The position numbers and the translations under genes were made by a program. This document shows, one piece after another, positions 58,666 to 64,000 of a stretch of DNA of 64,000 nt; position 1 is the first letter of the stretch, and the number at the start of each line of letters is the position of its first letter. The notes beneath the pieces were generated by a model. That model saw only the letters and a program-made list of their open reading frames with translations. It ran no database searches and was not told the DNA's origin. The DNA is from Phaeobacter italicus (GTDB lineage Bacteria > Pseudomonadota > Alphaproteobacteria > Rhodobacterales > Rhodobacteraceae): assembly GCF_001258055.1 (NCBI RefSeq), contig NZ_CVRM01000011.1:620001-684000 (forward strand), written 5' to 3'.

Positions 58666-59262
58666 TCAGAAGTGAATGGTCACACGTTCAAGCGTCTGTT
58701 CCACCCGAACTGTGCGGCCCAAGTCGCGCGCGGCCTCCGGCAGCATAGCAAACTGGACCAGCGCGGGTGTCACTGTTGCAGATGAGCTGCCACCACTTAC
58801 ACGGGCCCAAAGTTCGTCATCGATGTTCAACTTGCTCCCCTCGCCAATGACGGTCCATTTGCCATCTGCGCAGAGGATATTGACGTTGCCGCCGTAGGGC
58901 AGTCCGGTTTCAAGGCAAAGACCAGCCAAAAGCGCCAGACGCACCTCAGCGCGGGTTGCGGGTTCCTGCGGTGTCCATTGGTATTTCAAACGGCCACCCT
59001 TGGAGATGTCCTCGAGCACGGAAACCACCTCGGCCCGGCTGATCTGCTGTTCGCTGGCCGCGCCAAAGGCGATGCGGAAAAACCGGATCCTGGCGTTTGC
59101 ATTCGCCACGCTGTCAGAGATCAGTTCCAGCTCGGGACCGGACATGTCGCCGGACATTCCAAGCAGCTCCAATCCGTTGTTGATCGCGCCGATCGGGCTG
59201 ATCAGGTCGTGGCAGATGCGCGACCCTACCAAAGCCGCGAGATTAGCGTTATCTACAGACAT
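58666..59262 (-). CDS. chpT: histidine phosphotransferase ChpT
   Basis: 198 residues, passes phosphate from the CckA receiver to CtrA and CpdR. DHp-like helix with the phospho-accepting His18 in RICHDLISPIGAINNG; the C-terminal half is a degenerate Bergerat fold without ATP-binding motifs. ATG 59262 follows GGAGGAAAG. The divergent DUF3553 gene starts only 28 bp away, so promoters must overlap coding or be very compact. cckA lies in the same window. Confidence 0.93.
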   Translation of the reverse strand: MSVDNANLAALVGSRICHDLISPIGAINNGLELLGMSGDMSGPELELISDSVANANARIRFFRIAFGAASEQQISRAEVVSVLEDISKGGRLKYQWTPQEPATRAEVRLALLAGLCLETGLPYGGNVNILCADGKWTVIGEGSKLNIDDELWARVSGGSSSATVTPALVQFAMLPEAARDLGRTVRVEQTLERVTIHF

Positions 59263-59290
59263 ATCTTTCCTCCGAATTGGGCCTTCACGC

Positions 59291-59476
59291 ATGAACGACC
59301 TCAACGCCATACTTGCCCCTGGAATGCTTGTGACCCATCCAAACCACCCCGAATGGGGCAAGGGACAGGTGCAATCGAACGCAGGCGGCAGGATCACCGT
59401 CAATTTCCCCGATCAGGGAAAAGTGGTGTTCAACAGCGCCCAGGTGGCCCTTATTCCAGTCTTTGATCCGTCATAA
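59291..59476 (+). CDS. DUF3553 domain small protein
   Basis: 61 residues: PGMLVTHPNHPEWGKGQVQSN then ITVNFPDQGKVVFN, an SH3-like barrel as in RNA polymerase-binding CarD/UvrD C-terminal modules. Widely conserved in alphaproteobacteria; function unknown. Divergent from chpT. Confidence 0.9.
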   Translation: MNDLNAILAPGMLVTHPNHPEWGKGQVQSNAGGRITVNFPDQGKVVFNSAQVALIPVFDPS

Positions 59477-59581
59477 GCATTTATGAACGGTTAACAAGCT
59501 ATCGAAAATTTGAACCAAACTTGCACATGGCCTGCCTTATCGGCTAGCTGCGCGCAAGGCAAATCAGCTTTGGGCGGTTTT

Positions 59582-60343
59582 ATGTCAACGCAATCCCCTC
59601 AATTTCAGGTCACCTTGGCCAGAACTGACGACGACCTGCGCGCAGCTCAGGCGTTGCGCTACGCAGTTTTTGTGCGCGAGCTGGGTGGCAGCGGAGAGAT
59701 GGTTGACCATCAGGCCGGGCTAGAGCGGGATCGGTTCGATCCCTACTGTGACCATCTCTTGCTGCGGGATTTGAAACGCGCAGAGGTCGTGGGTGTTTAC
59801 CGGGTTCTGCGATCGGATCAGGCCGCGCAGGCGGGGCAGTTCTACTCAGCCGATGAATATGATCTGTCGGCCCTTGTTCAGTCCGGTCGCAAGCTGTTGG
59901 AACTGGGGCGATCCTGTCTTCACCCCGAATATCGCGGCGGCATGGCGATGTTCCACCTTTGGTCGGCTCTTGCGGAATATGTCGCAGCCCATGACATCGA
60001 AGTCCTGTTTGGCGTTGCCAGTTTTCACGGCACAGACGTGGGACCGCTCTCTGATGCGCTGTCGATGCTGCATCACAACCACCTGGCCCCAGAAGAGCTG
60101 CGTCCGGTCGCAAAAACATACCAAGCAATGGATCTGATGCCCAAGGAGGCCGTTGATCGGCGCAAGGCGATGCTGGACACGCCTGCCTTGATAAAGGCGT
60201 ATCTGCGTCTTGGTGGGGTTGTGGGGGATGGCGCTTATGTCGACCACGCCTTTAACACCACGGATGTCTGTCTGGTTCTTGATACCGCCAAGATGAACGA
60301 GCGCCAGCGTCGGATTTATGAGGGTGGGCGAAACTCCGCATGA
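59582..60343 (+). CDS. olsB: ornithine N-alpha-acyltransferase OlsB
   Basis: 253 residues, acyl-ACP-dependent N-acyltransferase making lyso-ornithine lipid. Typical: AQALRYAVFVRELGG, DHLLLRD, ELGRSCLHPEYRGG, ASFHGTD. Coupled to olsA by a 4-bp ATGA overlap. Ornithine lipids replace phospholipids under phosphate limitation, but no Pho box was identified upstream. Confidence 0.92.
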   Translation: MSTQSPQFQVTLARTDDDLRAAQALRYAVFVRELGGSGEMVDHQAGLERDRFDPYCDHLLLRDLKRAEVVGVYRVLRSDQAAQAGQFYSADEYDLSALVQSGRKLLELGRSCLHPEYRGGMAMFHLWSALAEYVAAHDIEVLFGVASFHGTDVGPLSDALSMLHHNHLAPEELRPVAKTYQAMDLMPKEAVDRRKAMLDTPALIKAYLRLGGVVGDGAYVDHAFNTTDVCLVLDTAKMNERQRRIYEGGRNSA

Positions 60344-61176
60344 GCACCTGGAACGACGAACAAACCCCCGACGCGCCGCGGATAACGGCCTTGGGGTGGG
60401 TCCTGGTGGGGGTGCGCGGGCTGGCCCTGGGAATGTTGGTGTTTGGCGGCCTATTGGTTCTGCTGCTGATACGTCTGGTAGAGCGGCCGGTTTTCGGGCT
60501 GCACAGGCCAGTGACGCCCTTCATCACACAGTTTGTCTGCCGCAATGCGTTCCGCATTCTGGGAATGGGGTTTGAGACAAGGGGCAAGCTGATGGCAGAG
60601 CGGGGCGCAGTGGTCGCGAACCATACGTCCTGGCTTGATATCTTTGCCCTGAACGCGCGCAAACGGATCTATTTCGTTTCAAAGGCAGAGGTGGCCAATT
60701 GGCCCGGCATCGGATGGCTTGCACGAGCGACGGGGACCGTTTTTATCAAACGTGACGCCCGCGAGGCCCGCAACCAGACCGTGCTGTTTCAGCAGCGCCT
60801 GATGGCTGGCCACAAGTTGCTGTTTTTCCCGGAAGGGACATCGACCGACGGGCTGCGGGTGCTGCCATTCAAGACCACTTTGTTTGCGGCGTTCTTTCAT
60901 CCCACCCTGCGGGATGAGATCTCGGTCCAGCCAGTATCGGTGGTATTCCTGCCGCCCAAGGGGGGCGATCGGAATTTCTATGGCTGGTGGGGAGACATGG
61001 ATTTTGCCAGCCATTTGCTGCAGACCTTGGCGTCGCCGCGGCAGGGTCGGGTGGTTCTGACCTATCACCCTGCGTTGAAGGTTGCTGATTTTGCAGACCG
61101 CAAGGCATTGGCGGCGGCCTGTGAGGGGGCGGTCCGCAAGGGACATGAGGCGATTTGGGCCGAACGTCAGCCCTGA
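60340..61176 (+). CDS. olsA: lyso-ornithine lipid O-acyltransferase OlsA (PlsC family)
   Basis: 278 residues with an N-terminal membrane helix (VGVRGLALGMLVFGGLLVLL). PlsC motifs: H-x4-D in NHTSWLDIF and FPEGTSTDG. Adds the second acyl chain to lyso-ornithine lipid. Preferred over PlsC proper because of the overlap with olsB. Confidence 0.92.
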   Translation: MSTWNDEQTPDAPRITALGWVLVGVRGLALGMLVFGGLLVLLLIRLVERPVFGLHRPVTPFITQFVCRNAFRILGMGFETRGKLMAERGAVVANHTSWLDIFALNARKRIYFVSKAEVANWPGIGWLARATGTVFIKRDAREARNQTVLFQQRLMAGHKLLFFPEGTSTDGLRVLPFKTTLFAAFFHPTLRDEISVQPVSVVFLPPKGGDRNFYGWWGDMDFASHLLQTLASPRQGRVVLTYHPALKVADFADRKALAAACEGAVRKGHEAIWAERQP

Positions 61177-61221
61177 TTTCCCACCAAATGGTGGGTCTGG
61201 GTCAGCTTGGTCCTTTTAGGC

Positions 61222-61250
61222 CTTGCGCATCTCTCCCAGCTGACTTATAC
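61222..61250 (+). promoter_or_regulatory. rpsB-tsf promoter
   Basis: CTTGCG (61222-61227), 17-nt spacer, TTATAC (61245-61250). A leader of about 118 nt follows with a hairpin CCGGGG-GAGACAT-CCCCGG near 61290-61308, a possible S2 autoregulatory leader. Confidence 0.6.
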
Positions 61251-61374
61251 GCGCGCCATTCAATCCGCAGGTGGGGATTGGCCTGTCCGGGGGAGACATC
61301 CCCGGTAGACCGCCGGTTGGAGCATCCGCTCTGAGACCCCCGCCAAGGCACGAAACCGGAAAAGGAAAAGATAC

Positions 61375-62142
61375 ATGGCTCTTCCCGAGTTCACCATGCG
61401 TCAGCTGCTTGAAGCAGGCGTACACTTTGGTCACCAAACCCAGCGCTGGAACCCGCGCATGGCACCTTTCATCTACGGTGCGCGCAACGGCATCCACATC
61501 ATGGACCTGACCCAAACCGTTCCCATGCTGGACCAGGCTCTGACCGCTGTCCGTGACACCGTTGCAAAAGGCGGCCGCGTTCTGTTCGTTGGCACCAAGC
61601 GCCAGGCAGCTGGACCGATCGCAGAAGCCGCTGAGAAATCCGCTCAGTACTTCATGAACCACCGCTGGCTGGGCGGCACGCTGACCAACTGGAAAACCGT
61701 TTCCCAGTCGATCCAGCGTCTGAAAGACATCGACGAGCGCATGGCATCCGGCGCCGAAGGCCTGACCAAGAAAGAGCGTCTGGGCATGGAGCGTGACCAG
61801 GAGAAGCTGCAAGCGTCTCTGGGTGGTATCAGCGAAATGGGCGGTGTTCCGGATCTGCTGTTCGTCATCGACGTGAAAAAAGAAGCGCTGGCCATCGCAG
61901 AAGCCAACAAACTGGGTATCCCGGTTGTGGCTGTTGTTGACACCAACTGCTCCCCCGAGGGCGTTGACTACATCATCCCCGGCAACGACGACGCGGCACG
62001 CGCAATCGCGCTGTACTGTGATCTGGTCGCTCGCGCCGCTCTGGACGGCATGACCGCCCAGCTGGGTGCTGCAGGCGTTGACCTGGGTGCTCTGGAAGAA
62101 GCGCCGGAAGAAGAGGCTGTTGCGGCTGAAGCCGACGCCTGA
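61375..62142 (+). CDS. rpsB: 30S ribosomal protein S2
   Basis: 255 residues, standard S2 ([35 protein letters not shown]). C-terminus extends with a short acidic tail. Heads the rpsB-tsf operon. Confidence 0.98.
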   Translation: MALPEFTMRQLLEAGVHFGHQTQRWNPRMAPFIYGARNGIHIMDLTQTVPMLDQALTAVRDTVAKGGRVLFVGTKRQAAGPIAEAAEKSAQYFMNHRWLGGTLTNWKTVSQSIQRLKDIDERMASGAEGLTKKERLGMERDQEKLQASLGGISEMGGVPDLLFVIDVKKEALAIAEANKLGIPVVAVVDTNCSPEGVDYIIPGNDDAARAIALYCDLVARAALDGMTAQLGAAGVDLGALEEAPEEEAVAAEADA

Positions 62143-62218
62143 TCTTCGTGTCATCGATTTGACATGAGGGGCAGGGTAGACCTGCCCCAAACCGTATTTG
62201 ACTTGAGGAGAGCCTAAG

Positions 62219-63094
62219 ATGGCAATCACTGCAGCAATGGTGAAAGAACTGCGCGAATCCACCGGCGCAGGCATGATGGACGCGAAAAAAGCACTGGTCG
62301 AAAACGACGGCAACATGGAAGCCGCTGTTGACTGGCTGCGCACCAAGGGTCTCGCAAAAGCAGCCAAGAAATCTGGCCGTACCGCGGCTGAAGGTCTGGT
62401 CGCAGTTGTCGTCGAAGGCGGCAAAGGTGTTGCTGTTGAAGTGAACTCCGAAACCGACTTCGTTGCGAAAAACGCGGACTTCCAGGAAATGGTGTCCAGC
62501 ATTGCAAAAGCAGCTCTGTCTGTTGACGACGTTGACGCGCTGAAAGCGGCTGACCTGGGCGGCAAGACCGTCGAAGCAACCATCACCGACAAAATCGCCA
62601 CCATCGGCGAAAACATGTCCGTCCGTCGCATGGCGTCGATCGAAGGCACCAACGTTGTGTCCTACGTCCACAATGCTGCAACCGCAGGCATGGGCAAGAT
62701 CGGTGTTCTCGTTGCAATGGAAGGTGGCGACGAAGCCATCGGCAAGCAGATCGCAATGCACATCGCAGCTGTGAACCCTGCCGCTCTGTCCGAAGCTGAT
62801 CTGGACGCATCTGTCGTCGAGAAAGAAAAGCAGGTTCAGATGGACATCGCGCGCGAGTCCGGCAAGCCTGAGCAGGTCATCGAAAAGATGATCGTTGGCC
62901 GCATGAAGAAGTTCGTTGCTGAATCCACCCTGCTGAACCAGCAGTTCGTTGTGAACCCGGACCTGACCGTTGAAGCGGCTGCAAAAGAAGCAGGCGCAAC
63001 CATCACCGGTTTCGTGCGTCTGGAAGTCGGCGAAGGCATCGAAGTCGAAAAAGAAGACTTCGCTGCTGAAGTGGCAAAAGCTGCTCAGGGCTAA
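62219..63094 (+). CDS. tsf: elongation factor Ts
   Basis: 291 residues, nucleotide-exchange factor for EF-Tu. UBA-like N-terminus with the signature [19 protein letters not shown] and the core TDFVAKN motif. Follows rpsB by 76 bp. Confidence 0.98.
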   Translation: MAITAAMVKELRESTGAGMMDAKKALVENDGNMEAAVDWLRTKGLAKAAKKSGRTAAEGLVAVVVEGGKGVAVEVNSETDFVAKNADFQEMVSSIAKAALSVDDVDALKAADLGGKTVEATITDKIATIGENMSVRRMASIEGTNVVSYVHNAATAGMGKIGVLVAMEGGDEAIGKQIAMHIAAVNPAALSEADLDASVVEKEKQVQMDIARESGKPEQVIEKMIVGRMKKFVAESTLLNQQFVVNPDLTVEAAAKEAGATITGFVRLEVGEGIEVEKEDFAAEVAKAAQG

Positions 63095-63119
63095 GTCTTT
63101 TCGACTTATGTTTTGATGG

Positions 63120-63152
63120 GGCCGGTGATCCGCGGGATCACCGGCCTTTTTC
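63120..63152 (+). terminator. intrinsic terminator of rpsB-tsf
   Basis: Perfect 12-bp stem GGCCGGTGATCC (63120-63131) and GGATCACCGGCC (63135-63146), loop GCG, then TTTTTC. Confidence 0.96.
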
Positions 63153-63232
63153 ATGTGTGATGTGCGCCTGAGAAATTCGGCTGAGAGATCCGGCCGCGAG
63201 ACACAAAAGGTGGATACTAAGAAGGTGGATAC

Positions 63233-63266
63233 GAAAAAGGGCCCTTACCCAAACGGATAAGAGCCC
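63233..63266 (-). terminator. intrinsic terminator downstream of the small ORF
   Basis: On the minus strand GGGCTCTTATCC, loop GTTT, GGGTAAGGGCCC (63266-63239) then TTTTTCG. No other minus-strand gene ends here, so it marks the end of a transcript containing 63272-63442 and perhaps the LuxR gene. Just beyond lies a two-unit repeat AAGGTGGATAC. Confidence 0.75.
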
Positions 63267-63271
63267 CAAAA

Positions 63272-63442
63272 TCATGCCGGCACTTGCGTCGAAGAATAGA
63301 CGTAGCCACCGGACAGGTCTGAGCGCCTTGCAATTCCAAGGATCATACCCTGCAGTCCCAGGCCAAAGCCCCACTCACGGAACATGTTAAGTATGCCTAT
63401 AAATTGGGCGGGATGGAAGTCATGAATTCCATACCAATTCAA
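63272..63442 (-). CDS. possible small protein downstream of the LuxR gene
   Basis: The frame is open from about 63487 to the TGA at 63274-63272. TTG 63442 would give 56 residues starting MNWYGIHDFHPAQFIGIL; ATG 63385 gives 37 residues (MFREWGFGLGLQGM). Aromatic-rich N-terminus and Gly-rich middle; no recognisable domain. No good SD for either start. It is followed within 6 bp by an intrinsic terminator, which is the main support. It could also be non-coding. Confidence 0.3.
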   Translation of the reverse strand: MNWYGIHDFHPAQFIGILNMFREWGFGLGLQGMILGIARRSDLSGGYVYSSTQVPA

Positions 63443-63462
63443 ATTTTCGCAAACGAATTGGT
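63433..63462. promoter_or_regulatory. 8-bp inverted repeat between LuxR gene and small ORF
   Basis: ACCAATTC (63433-63440) and GAATTGGT (63455-63462), perfect arms with 14-nt spacer. Might be an operator or an RNA stem covering the TTG start of the small ORF. Confidence 0.4.
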
Positions 63463-63512
63463 GCGGTAAAACTATTGATAATTACGCCGGTATTGCACGC
63501 CCTAAAGAAAAC

Positions 63513-64000
63513 TCACTCGTTTTCCATAGTGTACATCTGGTTGTGCAGCGCTGCCTTGAGGACCGCGTGGGCGGTGGTTTCCACCGACAGGGCCTCGCGT
63601 GCGAGGCGGAGGTGCTTTTCGACCGTTGCTGTGGTCAGCCCCATCAAAACGGCAATGTCCTGGGTCGTCTTGCCATCCCCAACCCATTGCAACGCTTCGC
63701 GCTGACGGCGGGTCAGGCTGCGATTGGGAGGCTGATAGGGCAGGGTCAGGATCTTGAGATGGGCCATGTTGTTCATCAAGGTGATATCGCGGCCGTGTTC
63801 GCGCCAGATGTCCTCGACATCATCCTGGTTGAGCCCATCGCAGGCAGCGAGCGAAATCGCCCCCTTGAAGCGGTCGGAGGAGGAGTTGAAGCTCACCGTG
63901 TAGCCGGCGGTAACACCATGTTTTGCATTGAATTCCAGCACCTTCTGCGCACTCTCTGAGAGCCCGCCATTGCTGATTTGGTCCTGCACGAGGGTCCAGC
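63513..64000 (-). CDS. LuxR-family (quorum-sensing type) regulator, 5' partial
   Basis: The frame runs off the right edge; 162 codons visible. The visible N-terminal part matches the end of an autoinducer-binding domain (GVTAGYTVSFNSSSDRFKGA), followed by a LuxR HTH (SLTRRQREALQWVGDGKTTQDIAVLMG, then TVEKHLRLAREAL). Such regulators sense acyl-homoserine lactones or are solos; no luxI gene is inside the window. Confidence 0.9.
   Translation of the reverse strand, partial: WTLVQDQISNGGLSESAQKVLEFNAKHGVTAGYTVSFNSSSDRFKGAISLAACDGLNQDDVEDIWREHGRDITLMNNMAHLKILTLPYQPPNRSLTRRQREALQWVGDGKTTQDIAVLMGLTTATVEKHLRLAREALSVETTAHAVLKAALHNQMYTMENE

Overview
The window looks like a 64 kb piece of core chromosome from a marine alphaproteobacterium of the Rhodobacteraceae, most likely the Roseobacter group (Phaeobacter/Ruegeria/Leisingera type). 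Supporting signs are the high GC content, the CckA and ChpT phosphorelay proteins, a GAAC-N7-GAAC LexA box before recA, an Irr-type (ICE) operator before an iscR-suf operon, ornithine-lipid genes olsB-olsA, a RamA-like corrinoid activator and a usg gene. The species cannot be fixed from sequence reading alone.

Layout. 0-10 kb: end of an XRE/cupin regulator, a peptide-type solute-binding protein, a possible orphan sRNA, 3-hydroxybutyrate dehydrogenase with a patatin-like phospholipase, a DUF502 membrane protein, pseudouridine catabolism (psuK-psuG), and a divergent DUF4198/HupE pair probably linked to metal uptake. 10-25 kb: thiE-like gene, tRNA/rRNA 2'-O-methyltransferase, heme A synthase, M32 carboxypeptidase, gyrA, usg, zwf-pgl, thioesterase, tRNA-Gly(CCC), RamA-like ASKHA protein, CaiB-type CoA-transferase. 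25-35 kb: guaB, rsmB, cckA, sulfotransferase, recA, alaS. 35.5-36.9 kb: an IS1595-family insertion that landed in a transcription terminator; it is the only clear mobile element. 37-42 kb: VOC protein, typA, SMR transporter, then a coupled alpha/beta hydrolase, small protein and double-HD protein operon. 42.2-50.1 kb: a nine-gene Fe-S assembly operon (iscR, cysteine desulfurase, sufB, ybjQ-like, sufC, sufD, two YIP1-like membrane proteins, sufS). 50-64 kb: SPINDLY/OGT-type glycosyltransferase, tRNA-Ser(CGA), DUF2059 protein, rplU-rpmA, GNAT, obgE-proB-proA, chpT, DUF3553, olsB-olsA, rpsB-tsf, and a LuxR-type regulator running off the right edge.

How the parts connect. CckA and ChpT are two steps of the phosphorelay that activates CtrA, and cckA is itself preceded by a perfect TTAA-N7-TTAA CtrA site, suggesting feedback. 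The suf operon promoter (CTTGAC-N17-TTAGAA) has a perfect palindrome of Irr-box type over its -10, and its IscR keeps only one cysteine, as in the unusual Rhodobacter IscR. recA has its own LexA box. There is no CRISPR array, prophage or defence island. The points most worth a second look are the IS1595 copy (22-bp direct repeats overlapping its inverted repeat, an SD-masking hairpin, a tiny membrane-protein passenger gene), the tandem-duplicated HD protein, the orphan sRNA candidate at about 3.0 kb, the single-cysteine IscR plus Irr box, L21 with a helix-hairpin-helix tail, and a possible small protein with a dyad next to the LuxR gene.
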